This document shows positions 24,526-34,529 of a stretch of 64,000 nucleotides of DNA, piece by piece. This stretch comes from an uncultured Oscillibacter sp. Lineage in GTDB: Bacteria > Bacillota > Clostridia > Oscillospirales > Oscillospiraceae. The notes below the pieces were generated by a model. It did not search any database and was not told the origin of the DNA. It was given only the letters and a program-made list of their open reading frames with translations. Position numbers and translations under genes: made by a program. Numbering within the stretch: the stretch's first letter is position 1; every line of letters starts with the position of its first letter. The stretch lies in contig CANPTW010000006.1 in assembly GCA_947577075.1 (NCBI GenBank), positions 21,311 through 85,310 of the forward strand. Direction: 5' to 3'.

Positions 24526-24705
24526 TCACGCCTCCTTCTTTTCGTCCAGATAGTGGATATACCACCCGCATCCAGAAGTAAGGTCTTTCACTTCTGCGCT
24601 GTAATCCCGGCCGGCAGAAATTATTTCATATCGTTCAGGATGCTCCAACATATGGCGCAAAGCCTTTGCGTAATTATGCCGGTGTGAAAATCTAAGTACA
24701 AGCAT
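24526..24705 (-). CDS. Small phage protein, unknown function
   Basis: A 59-residue protein starting MLVLRFSHRHNYAKALRHML. It is basic in the first half and ends in DEKKEA. It lies between two other small genes of the block with gaps of 2-3 bp. The rising run of small genes and tight spacing support it as real. Confidence 0.5.
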   Translation of the reverse strand: MLVLRFSHRHNYAKALRHMLEHPERYEIISAGRDYSAEVKDLTSGCGWYIHYLDEKKEA

Positions 24706-24708
24706 TCC

Positions 24709-24831
24709 TTATCCCTCCTTCGCTTTCTCGTAGGCATAGCAGGTGTACGCCGTCCCGTTGTCCTTGTGCCCCGGGCACTCCTTCCCGTAGTGCTGGCACA
24801 TCGCGCAGAGGTCCCATAACTGCTTTTCCAT
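24709..24831 (-). CDS. Small cysteine-rich phage protein
   Basis: A 40-residue protein with GGAAGGAGC upstream; CAMCQHYGKECPGHK and a later TCYAYE give a possible zinc site. It is first of the minus-strand block, so the block promoter should lie in 24832-25096. Confidence 0.5.
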   Translation of the reverse strand: MEKQLWDLCAMCQHYGKECPGHKDNGTAYTCYAYEKAKEG

Positions 24832-24936
24832 GTTCTGCTCCTTCCTCCAGGAACTGCCCGGCCCCAAAATAAAAACGTGTCGGCCTGCCGAAATCGGCTG
24901 CGGCGATTTCGGTTGCCCACCGCAGGCGCAATCACT

Positions 24937-25031
24937 GTTGGCCGTCAAGGGTTGGAGCGAAGCGGAAAGCAAAAAAATTTCTCAGGCTCTTCGGAACCTG
25001 AGAAATTATTTTGCGGCCCTTGACGGCCAAC
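24937..25031. other. Nested 95-bp hairpin, candidate packaging signal or single-strand origin
   Basis: Outer 15-bp perfect arms GTTGGCCGTCAAGGG (24937-24951) and CCCTTGACGGCCAAC (25017-25031). Inside is an 11-bp perfect stem AATTTCTCAGG (24976-24986)/CCTGAGAAATT (24997-25007). Filamentous phages need a long stable hairpin as packaging signal, and other hairpins serve as minus-strand origin. The rest of 24832-25255 has another short dyad at 24882-24912 (GCCGAAATCGG..), module 4 and the attachment repeat, but no gene. Confidence 0.65.
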
Positions 25032-25096
25032 TGTTATTGTGCCACCGCCCCGGCATGGCCGGGGCTCCTTATTCCCCCCGTCCCCGCCGCGCGGTC

Positions 25097-25150
25097 TGTA
25101 ACACGCTCTCTCGCCCGCAGCAGCTCCGCCAGGTCGCCTCCTGTGTTACA
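25097..25150. repeat. TGTAACACA hairpin module 4
   Basis: TGTAACAC/GTGTTACA arms in a 54-bp unit near the right end of the phage, with a GCAGCAGCTCCGCC centre similar to module 1. Confidence 0.7.
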
Positions 25151-25198
25151 TCCCCGCATACCCCCAGGGGGTCTGTCTAAATTCTTCTTGACATTCAC

Positions 25199-25214
25199 CC
25201 TCTTCTGAAAAAAG
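25199..25214 (+). repeat. Right attachment repeat of the inovirus
   Basis: CCTCTTCTGAAAAAAG, identical to 15593-15608. The inner inverted repeat CTGTCTAAATTC (25173-25184) is 14 bp inside, the same spacing as at the left end. Confidence 0.7.
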
Positions 25215-25255
25215 AACCGGCGGAAAAGCGGCGCGGCCGCCCCCGCTTACGCGCG

Positions 25256-25636
25256 TCAGCAGTCCCCCGGCTCCGCCGCTTTGCCCCCGAGCAGCTCCTC
25301 ATGCCACTCGATTTTCCGGTCCAGCCGCTCCAGGGACCGCTGCATGTCCTCCATCCGCTCCAGGAGCTGCCGCCGCTGCTCCACCAGCAGGGCCTTGCGC
25401 TCCGCTATGGTCGCCTCGCCCTGCTGGAACAGGCGGCCGTACTCGATCAGCGCCTCGATCCCCACGCCGGCGGAGCGCATGCACTTGATCAGCTCCACCC
25501 AGCCCAGGGACGCCTCGTCGTAATCCCGGATGCCGCTGCTGTTCCGGGGCACCCGGGGAATCAGGCCGATGCGCTCGTAATACCGCAGCGTGTCCGTTGT
25601 AAGGGCGTATTTTTTGCTCACCTCTGAGATCGTCAT
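25256..25636 (-). CDS. MerR-family regulator (NmlR/AdhR-like)
   Basis: A 126-residue protein. N-terminal winged HTH (TISEVSKKYALTTDTLRYYERIGLI) and 'RD Y.E..L....I.c.R..G....' core, then a long coiled coil for the dimer. There is no metal-binding cysteine pair, which fits the aldehyde/redox-sensing NmlR/AdhR group more than metal sensors. The start at 25636 has GAGGAGG. Its own promoter has a 19-bp spacer with a dyad, so it is autoregulated, and the same operator lies before the DUF362 gene at 58161. Confidence 0.85.
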   Translation of the reverse strand: MTISEVSKKYALTTDTLRYYERIGLIPRVPRNSSGIRDYDEASLGWVELIKCMRSAGVGIEALIEYGRLFQQGEATIAERKALLVEQRRQLLERMEDMQRSLERLDRKIEWHEELLGGKAAEPGDC

Positions 25637-25683
25637 AGCCGGCCTCCTCTTTACCGCGCGGATTTCCGCTTCTTTCTTCTTCC

Positions 25684-25714
25684 AGCATACTACCTGGAGG
25701 GGACTCCAAGTCAA
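25684..25714 (-). promoter_or_regulatory. MerR-type autoregulated promoter of the merR gene
   Basis: On the minus strand TTGACT and TATGCT are 19 bp apart, with the dyad TGGAGTCCCCTCCA between them. Overlong spacing with a central dyad is the hallmark of MerR-activated promoters. Confidence 0.75.
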
Positions 25715-25758
25715 GGGCTTTTTCGCGTTTCCTCCGGTTCCCCTCGACAGCCTTCTGT

Positions 25759-25787
25759 TTGACGAACGGGAAAAAATCTGTTACTAT
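25759..25787 (+). promoter_or_regulatory. Promoter of the SLH/GH18-like gene
   Basis: TTGACG and TACTAT with a 17-bp spacer, about 37 bp before the ATG at 25824. Confidence 0.65.
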
Positions 25788-25823
25788 AGGAAAACCAAGC
25801 CATCCATAAAGGAGCTGAGCAAT

Positions 25824-27314
25824 ATGAAACGACTGCCGCAGGCCCTTGCCTGCCTTCTGCTGTGTGCCCTTCTGGCGGGGACCGCCGCCGTCCCCGCCGC
25901 CGCCCTCTCCGACGTGCCCGAGGATTTCTGGGCCAGGGAGGACATTGAACGCTGCATCGCGCTGCGGTACTTCTACCCCGAGTCCGCCGGCGTCTTCGGC
26001 GTGGGGAAGGAGATGTCCCGGTCCGAATTCGTGGTGGTGCTGTGCCGTGCCCTGGGGTGGAAGCCCACCTCTCCCGCCCGGGCCGTTTACGAAGACGTGG
26101 AGGAAAAGGAGTGGTACGCCGGGGCGGTGGAAACCGCCTATCACCAGGGGGCCATCACCAGCCAGGACGGCAGCTTCCGCCCGGAGGACCTCATCACCCG
26201 CAGCGAGGCCGCCGCCATGCTGGTCCGGGCCCTGGGGTACGGCAGCATTGCCGGGCTTGTCCAGGACATGGCCCTGCCCTTTCGGGACGTCCAGGCCAAC
26301 AACGGCTATATTGCCATGGCCTATGGCCTGGGGCTGATGGACGGCACCTCCGTCACCGCCTTCTCTCCCGGCGGGCACGTCACCCGGGAGCAGGCCGCCG
26401 CCATTTTCATGCGCCTCCACGACAAGCTCAGCGGCACCGCCGCCAGCTCCATCGGCATTGCCACGGCGGCGGAGGGCCTTCCGGAGCTCGGGGGCTATGA
26501 GGCGGTGGGCGTGGCCGCCTTCAAGCTGGCTTACAACGGCGCGCCCCAGCTTTCCCCCCTGCTGGAGGAGGAGGAGGCCGCCGCCGTCCGCGCCGCCGTC
26601 TCCGCCGCCGGGTCGAAGCCCCTGCTCTATGTCGCCGGGGGAACCTACCACCTGCGGGAGGGGGACGCGGAGAAGATGGCCGAGGTCCTCTTTCAGGCCG
26701 TGGAGGAGGGGCGGTACGAGGGCCTCTTCCTGGATATTTCCGGCCTCACCACCAACACCCAGAGCGACGAGCTCACCGCCACGGCCCGCCTCCTGCGGGA
26801 GAAGCTGGGCCGGCGCCTCCTGTACATCAGCGCGGAGGCCCCCTCCTGGAAGGGGACCATCTTCGGCTATGGCTATGCCGCCCTGGGCGAGACGGCGGAC
26901 CGCCTGATTCTCCGCTTCACCCAGAAGGCGGACTCCGCCGGAGAGCGGACCGTGGCCCCGCTGGAGCCCCTGGAGCAGATCTATTACGCGCTGAACCGCC
27001 TCCGCGGCGTGGTGGACGCCGACAAGCTGACGCTGCTGCTCACCTCCGCCGGTTCGCAGTGGCAGGGCAAGGACTCCCTTCCCCTTTCCGGGGAGGAGAT
27101 CACCGCCCTCCTGGAGGAGCGGGGAATCCGCAGCCATTATTCCGACCGCTATGCCTGCGCCTATCTGGCCCGGGAGTCCGGCGGCGAAATCTGGTATCTG
27201 AACGGCCAGTCCATCCGGGAGCGGACCCAGCTGGCCCGGCTCTTTGGCGGCGGACACCTCTGCCTCTCCGATCTGAACAGCGCCCTGCCCGACGTTCTGG
27301 AGGCGATGCCCTGA
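25824..27314 (+). CDS. SLH-domain surface protein with degenerate GH18-like domain
   Basis: A 496-residue exported protein: signal peptide ending VPAAA, three S-layer homology repeats (each near a DV.. W / G.ITR.E motif, about residues 25-215) that bind cell-wall polymers, then a barrel-like domain. That domain resembles GH18 of the YdhD/spore cortex type (YEGLFLDISGL, YAALGETADRLILRF, LEQIYYALNRLRG). The catalytic DxxDxDxE is not present; the matching strand ends LFLDISG. It is likely a binding rather than a hydrolytic module. AAAGGAG precedes the ATG. Confidence 0.75.
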   Translation: MKRLPQALACLLLCALLAGTAAVPAAALSDVPEDFWAREDIERCIALRYFYPESAGVFGVGKEMSRSEFVVVLCRALGWKPTSPARAVYEDVEEKEWYAGAVETAYHQGAITSQDGSFRPEDLITRSEAAAMLVRALGYGSIAGLVQDMALPFRDVQANNGYIAMAYGLGLMDGTSVTAFSPGGHVTREQAAAIFMRLHDKLSGTAASSIGIATAAEGLPELGGYEAVGVAAFKLAYNGAPQLSPLLEEEEAAAVRAAVSAAGSKPLLYVAGGTYHLREGDAEKMAEVLFQAVEEGRYEGLFLDISGLTTNTQSDELTATARLLREKLGRRLLYISAEAPSWKGTIFGYGYAALGETADRLILRFTQKADSAGERTVAPLEPLEQIYYALNRLRGVVDADKLTLLLTSAGSQWQGKDSLPLSGEEITALLEERGIRSHYSDRYACAYLARESGGEIWYLNGQSIRERTQLARLFGGGHLCLSDLNSALPDVLEAMP

Positions 27315-27385
27315 GAAGTACGCGGTCCTCCGGGGCGGCCCGGGAGAAGGAGGGCGGTTCCGCCCCCCTTCCATAGGGAAGATGA

Positions 27386-27594
27386 AAGCCCCCTTGAAAA
27401 AGGGGGCTTCAGCGTGTCAAAAAATGGTGAAACCTTCTTCGACGGGAAGGAAGAGCGTTACGAGAGGAACCCAGGAGGGGTTCCTTTCGTTTTCCATCAT
27501 AAGTTTTTCGGAACTTTTTAAGGTCTGAAAAACTTGCGCAGGCTGGCGAAAATACTTTTTCGCCAGCCTGAAGCCCCCTTGAAAAAGGGGGCTT
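27386..27594. repeat. Dispersed terminator-associated repeat, copy B
   Basis: A 24-bp terminator hairpin (27386-27409) is repeated exactly at 27571-27594. Between them lies the element with ends CAGCGTGTCAAAAA and, reversed, CAGGCTGGCGAAAAA, and the three inner stems also seen in copies A and C. The right-hand hairpin keeps its T-tail (CTTTTTCC) and can terminate the SLH gene; the left one has lost it. Confidence 0.8.
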
Positions 27595-27744
27595 TTTCCG
27601 GTCCGTTTTTGGGGACAGAGGGAGAAAAAGACAAAAAACTTCGTCGTTTTACCCAAAGATTTTGCACTTCCATTGTGCTAAAATCCGAGGCATTGGGATA
27701 GTTCAAAATAATCTGCAAAAACTACTTGCAATATAAAGGTATAT

Positions 27745-27777
27745 CGTGTAATATAGTACTGAAAACTATATTACACG
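27745..27777. promoter_or_regulatory. 13-bp perfect inverted repeat, operator upstream of hemolysin-III gene
   Basis: CGTGTAATATAGT and ACTATATTACACG with a 7-bp spacer, 31 bp before the start codon. The AT-rich arms contain a TATA-like box, so a bound repressor would block the promoter. The regulator is unknown. Confidence 0.6.
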
Positions 27778-27808
27778 GTGTTAACAGCGCAAGCTGAGGA
27801 GGAGCACG

Positions 27809-28522
27809 ATGGAAGCAGCTTTGACGAAACGGGAACTGCAGCGGGCCCGTCTGCGGGCGGTCCGCCGGGCGAAGGCGCAGGCCCGGAACGAACCCCCCCG
27901 GCTGACGGTGGGGGAGGAGGTTTTCAACGCTGTGAGCCATGGGCTGGGGGCCCTGGGCGCGGCGGCGGCGCTGACGCTGCTGCTGCTCCGGTCCCACGGG
28001 GCCATGGAGCGGCTGGCCTCCTGCGTCTATGGGATCGGCATGGTGGTGATGATGCTGATGAGCTGCGTCTATCACGCCCTGCCCGCCGGGTCGAGGGGCA
28101 AGCGGGTTCTCCGCCGCTTCGACTATACGTCCATCTATCTGCTCATCGGCGGCACCTTCGCCCCCATTCTGCTGCTGTACCTGGGGGGGACCCCGGGCGT
28201 GGCCGTCTTCTGCGTCCAGTGGGCGGTCATCCTCGCCGGCGTGGCGCTGGTGATGGTCTTCGGCCCCGGCCGCTGGCGGGCGCTGCACTTTACGCTGTAC
28301 TTTCTCATCGGGTGGAGCGGGCTGGTGTTCCTGCCCCGGATGTATCTGGAGAGCCGGACCCTGCTGTGGTTCATCTTCGCGGGGGGGCTGGCCTATACCC
28401 TGGGGATGATTCCCTTCGCCGGGAAGAAGAAGTACGACCACTGCGTCTGGCATGTCTTCGTCCTGGCGGGGGCGGCCCTGCACTGGATTGGGATTTATAC
28501 GCAGATCTATCTGACGCGCTGA
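27809..28522 (+). CDS. Hemolysin III / YqfA family membrane protein
   Basis: A 237-residue protein with seven hydrophobic segments and the family marks EEVFNAVSHGLGALGA, SCVYHAL and the C-terminal KKYDHCVWHVFVL..H. These bacterial relatives of adiponectin receptors hold a zinc site made of the conserved His residues. The role in bacteria is not settled (membrane homeostasis is proposed). The gene has its own operator and terminator, so it is a single-gene unit. Confidence 0.88.
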   Translation: MEAALTKRELQRARLRAVRRAKAQARNEPPRLTVGEEVFNAVSHGLGALGAAAALTLLLLRSHGAMERLASCVYGIGMVVMMLMSCVYHALPAGSRGKRVLRRFDYTSIYLLIGGTFAPILLLYLGGTPGVAVFCVQWAVILAGVALVMVFGPGRWRALHFTLYFLIGWSGLVFLPRMYLESRTLLWFIFAGGLAYTLGMIPFAGKKKYDHCVWHVFVLAGAALHWIGIYTQIYLTR

Positions 28523-28552
28523 GAGCCGGGAAACCGGGGCTTTTGCGGCGGG

Positions 28553-28578
28553 AACCGGGGCGGAAGCCCCGGTTTTTT
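28553..28578 (+). terminator. Terminator of the hemolysin-III gene
   Basis: Stem AACCGGGGC/GCCCCGGTT with GGAA loop and TTTTTT tail. Confidence 0.85.
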
Positions 28579-28652
28579 GCGCCTGCATAAAGAAGCTGTT
28601 AAAGAACCTGGGGGAACCTCGCGCCCCGCAGGCGTTTTCACTCCGGGAACCC

Positions 28653-28680
28653 TTGACTTTTTTGCAGGAGTTACTATAAT
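28653..28680 (+). promoter_or_regulatory. Promoter of the ATP synthase operon
   Basis: TTGACT and a perfect TATAAT with a 16-bp spacer, 73 bp before atpB. It is the strongest promoter-like sequence in the window. Confidence 0.75.
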
Positions 28681-28752
28681 CGAACCGTATCGATTCCGCC
28701 TTCGCGCCTCCCGGCCTGGGCGCGGGGAGCCGACTGAGAGAAGGGATGCCAG

Positions 28753-29980
<1,228 letters not shown>

Positions 29981-29985
29981 GGCAG

Positions 29986-30480
29986 GTGGAGGCTGTGAAT
30001 ATCCCCCTGAATATCGACTGGCAGCAGATTCTGCTGCACTGGATGAACCTGGCGATTCTCACCGGCGGGCTGTACTTCCTGCTCTATAAGCCGGTGAAGC
30101 AGTTCATGGAGAAGCGGGAGGCCCACTACCGGGCGATGGAGGACCAGGCCGCCGGGAAGCTCCGGGAGGCGGAGGAGCTGAAGGCCGCCTACCAGGCCAA
30201 GCTGGACGGGGCGGAGGAGGAGATCCACCAGGCCCGGGCCAAGGCCCAGGCGGCGGTCCAGCAGTCCGTGGAGGAGCAGATGGCCCAGGCCCGGCAGATT
30301 GTGGCCAAGGCCAAGGAGGAGGCCGCCAGCAGCCGGGAGCAGATCATCAAAGAGTCCCAGCGGGAGCTGCGGGAGCTGACGGTGGCGGCGGTGAAGAAGC
30401 TGACGGTGAAGGCCGACACGGACCTCTTCGACCAGTTCCTGGACCTGGCGGAGGGAGGAATGCCCCATGAGGACCACTAG
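29986..30480 (+). CDS. atpF: ATP synthase subunit b
   Basis: A 164-residue stator subunit: one N-terminal span (LNLAILTGGLYFLLYKPV) and a long Ala/Glu/Gln coiled coil. It starts at GTG 29986 or 29995, just after atpE; a GGAGG sits between the two. Its end overlaps the delta-alpha start by 14 bp. The normal length range is 160-175. Confidence 0.88.
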   Translation: MEAVNIPLNIDWQQILLHWMNLAILTGGLYFLLYKPVKQFMEKREAHYRAMEDQAAGKLREAEELKAAYQAKLDGAEEEIHQARAKAQAAVQQSVEEQMAQARQIVAKAKEEAASSREQIIKESQRELRELTVAAVKKLTVKADTDLFDQFLDLAEGGMPHEDH

Positions 30481-32221
30481 AGGCGCGCTGACGGCGGTGC
30501 TCCGCAGCGCCGTGAGGCCCACGGAGGAACAGACGCGGCGCTTTGAGAAATTCCTGGCCGGCAGGTACAAGCGGAAGATCCCCCTCCGCTGGGAGGAGGA
30601 CCCGGCCCTGAAGCAGGGCTTCCGCCTCCAGGCGGGAGCGGACATGTACGACTGGACCATGCAGGGCCGGGTCCGGCAGTTCCGGGACTATGTCCGGGGA
30701 CTGGAGAGCGGCTCCAACGACATTCTGCCCCTGATGCGCCAGGCGGTAGAGGACTGGACCGTGGCCGTGAACCCGGAGGAGATCGGCGAGGTCGTGTCCG
30801 TGGACGGCGAGATCGCCGTGGTCAAGGGCCTGGACCACGCCCAGTACGGGGAGATTCTGGTCTTCAACTCCGGCGTCAAGGGTATGGTCCAGGATTTGCG
30901 CCGGGATGGCGTCAGCTGCATTCTCTTTGGCAGCGGCGAGGAGGTCTCTGCCGGGAGCATGGTCCGGCGAACCCTCAAGACCGCCGGCATGCCGGTGGGC
31001 GAGGGCTTCCTGGGCCGGGTGGTGGACGCCCTGGGCGTCCCCATGGACGGCAAGGGCAAAATCATGGCAGAGTCCCACCGGCCCATGGAAGCTCCGGCTC
31101 CGGGCATCCTGGACCGACAGCCGGTGAACACCCCCATGGAGACGGGTCTTTTGGCCATCGACTCCATGTTTCCCATTGGCCGGGGCCAGCGGGAGCTGAT
31201 CATCGGCGACCGCCAGACCGGCAAAACCGCCATCGCCCTGGACACCATCCTGAACCAGAAGGGGAAGGACGTGGTGTGCATCTACGTGGCCATTGGGCAG
31301 AAGTCCAGCTCCGTTGCCCAGATTGTGGAGAACCTGAGCCGCCGGGGGGCCATGGAGTACACCGCCGTGGTCAGCGCCCCGGCCAGCGCCTCCGCGGCCC
31401 TCCAGTACATCGCGCCCTATGCGGGCTGCGCCCTGGGGGAGCACTTCATGCGCCAGGGGCGGGACGTGCTCATCGTCTACGACGACCTCAGCAAGCACGC
31501 CATCGCCTACCGGACCCTGAGCCTCCTGCTGGAGCGGTCCCCCGGGCGGGAGGCCTACCCCGGCGACGTGTTCTACCTCCATTCCCGGCTCCTGGAGCGG
31601 GCGGCCCACCTCTCCGACGAGCTGGGGGGCGGCAGCATGACCGCCCTGCCCATCGTGGAGACCCAGGCGGGGGACGTGTCCGCCTATATTCCCACCAACA
31701 TCATCTCCATCACCGACGGGCAGATCTTCCTGGAGAGCGACCTGTTCTTCGCGGGGCAGCGGCCCGCGGTGAACGTGGGCCTCTCGGTCTCCCGCGTGGG
31801 CGGCGACGCCCAGACCAAGGCTATGAAAAAGGCCGTGGGCACCCTCCGGCTGGACCTGGCCCAGTACCGGGAGATGGAGGTCTTCACCCAGTTTTCCAGC
31901 GACCTGGACGACGCCACGAAGCGCCAGCTCAGCTACGGCCAGGGGCTGATGCGCCTGCTGCGCCAGCCCCGGTACGCCCCCCTGTCCCAGCACCAGCAGG
32001 TGGTGGTCCTGGCGTCCGCCATGGCCCACGTCATGCAGGACGTGCCCCTGGAGCAGATGGACGCCTTCCGGGCGCACCTGCTGAGAGCGGTGGAGGAGGA
32101 GGCCCCGGACCTCTGCGCCCGGATCGACCGCACCGGGCAGATGGACCCGGAGGACCGGGAGGAGATCGTCTCCCTGGCGAAGCGCGCCCGGGAGAGCTTT
32201 GGCGGGAAGCGGGGCGGCTGA
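30467..32221 (+). CDS. atpA: ATP synthase subunit alpha fused to the C-terminal domain of delta
   Basis: A 584-residue protein. Residues from about 80 on are a complete alpha subunit with P-loop GDRQTGKT and the signature PAVNVGLSVSRVGG. The first ~75 residues match the C-terminal domain of delta (LRSAVRPTEEQTRRFEKFL and MYDWTMQGRVRQFRDYV, comparable to '..dgSvrgrL..l'). There is no separate atpH, and the N-terminal helical domain of delta, which binds the top of alpha3-beta3, is missing. So stator attachment must differ. No frameshift is visible; the fusion is in one frame. Confidence 0.85.
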   Translation: MRTTRGALTAVLRSAVRPTEEQTRRFEKFLAGRYKRKIPLRWEEDPALKQGFRLQAGADMYDWTMQGRVRQFRDYVRGLESGSNDILPLMRQAVEDWTVAVNPEEIGEVVSVDGEIAVVKGLDHAQYGEILVFNSGVKGMVQDLRRDGVSCILFGSGEEVSAGSMVRRTLKTAGMPVGEGFLGRVVDALGVPMDGKGKIMAESHRPMEAPAPGILDRQPVNTPMETGLLAIDSMFPIGRGQRELIIGDRQTGKTAIALDTILNQKGKDVVCIYVAIGQKSSSVAQIVENLSRRGAMEYTAVVSAPASASAALQYIAPYAGCALGEHFMRQGRDVLIVYDDLSKHAIAYRTLSLLLERSPGREAYPGDVFYLHSRLLERAAHLSDELGGGSMTALPIVETQAGDVSAYIPTNIISITDGQIFLESDLFFAGQRPAVNVGLSVSRVGGDAQTKAMKKAVGTLRLDLAQYREMEVFTQFSSDLDDATKRQLSYGQGLMRLLRQPRYAPLSQHQQVVVLASAMAHVMQDVPLEQMDAFRAHLLRAVEEEAPDLCARIDRTGQMDPEDREEIVSLAKRARESFGGKRGG

Positions 32222-32222
32222 C

Positions 32223-33119
32223 ATGGCGGGGACCAAGGAGATCAAGACCCACATCGAGAGCGTGGGGGAGACCCGGAAAATCACCAACGCCATGTACCTC
32301 ATCGCCTCCACCAAGCTCCGCCGGGCCCGGCAGGAGCTGGACCAGACCCGCCCCTATTTCGAGGCCCTCCGGGGGGAGATCCGGCGGATTTTCCGCACGG
32401 CCTATAATGTGGACAGCCGCTTTTTCTATCCCATTGGCAGCGACGCGCCCTTGAAGGGGACCTACGGCTGCCTGCTGATCACCGCGGACAAGGGCCTGGC
32501 GGGGGCCTATAATCAAAATGCCATCCGGGAGGCCCAGAAGCTTCTGGAGGGGCACCCGGACACGAAGCTCTTCGTCGTCGGGGAGTACGGGCGGCGCTTT
32601 TTCGACCAGCGGAAAATCCCCATTGAGCACAGCTTCCTCTACACCGCCCAGAATCCCACCATGGCCCGGGCCCGGGAGATCAGCGCGCTGCTGCTGGACG
32701 GGTTCGACCGGGGGGAGCTGAAGGAGATTTACGTCATCTACACGGACATGGAAAGCGCCATGAGCTTCCAGGCCAGGGCCGCCCGCCTGCTGCCCTTCCA
32801 CCGGACCCATTTTGCCGGCGCGCCCCAGGGGGGAAGCGCCATGACGGAGCGGTTTGAGTTTTATCCCGACGTGGGCGCCGTGCTGAACAGCATCATGCGG
32901 AGCTATGTCACCGGCTTTATTTACAGCGCCCTGATCGACAGCTTCTGCTGTGAGCAAAACGCCCGGATGACCGCCATGGACAACGCGGACCGGAACGCGG
33001 GGAAGCTGCTGGGGGAGCTGTCCCTCCAGTACAACCGGGTCCGGCAGGCGGCCATCACCCAGGAGATCACGGAGATTTCCGCCGGGGCCAGGGCCCAGCG
33101 TCAGAAGAAGGGAAGGTAA
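32223..33119 (+). CDS. atpG: ATP synthase subunit gamma
   Basis: A 298-residue central stalk subunit. The start MAGTKEIKTHIESVGETRKI and the C-terminal LQYNRVRQAAITQEITEI are diagnostic helices of the coiled coil in the alpha3-beta3 hexamer. It starts 1 bp after the stop codon of atpA. Confidence 0.92.
   Translation: MAGTKEIKTHIESVGETRKITNAMYLIASTKLRRARQELDQTRPYFEALRGEIRRIFRTAYNVDSRFFYPIGSDAPLKGTYGCLLITADKGLAGAYNQNAIREAQKLLEGHPDTKLFVVGEYGRRFFDQRKIPIEHSFLYTAQNPTMARAREISALLLDGFDRGELKEIYVIYTDMESAMSFQARAARLLPFHRTHFAGAPQGGSAMTERFEFYPDVGAVLNSIMRSYVTGFIYSALIDSFCCEQNARMTAMDNADRNAGKLLGELSLQYNRVRQAAITQEITEISAGARAQRQKKGR

Positions 33120-34528
<1,409 letters not shown>

Positions 34529-34529
<1 letters not shown>

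Larger units (their letters stand above)
15593..25214. mobile_element. Integrated inovirus (filamentous phage) genome, about 9.6 kb
   Basis: Between pckA and merR lies a compact set of small genes in the order expected for filamentous phages: gpV-like protein, HUH Rep, coat-like small membrane proteins, a large signal-peptide adhesin with a C-terminal anchor (pIII-like), more small membrane proteins, and a Zot/pI ATPase. A minus-strand IS30-type transposase and four small regulators follow. A 16-bp direct repeat (15593-15608, 25199-25214) marks the edges. All the functions needed to replicate and extrude virions appear intact. No gene is visibly broken. Confidence 0.85.

Noticed and set aside
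22561..25150. CRISPR array suggested by repeated units
   Set aside because: Only four units with gene-size spacing and inner dyads; no short regular spacers and no cas genes.
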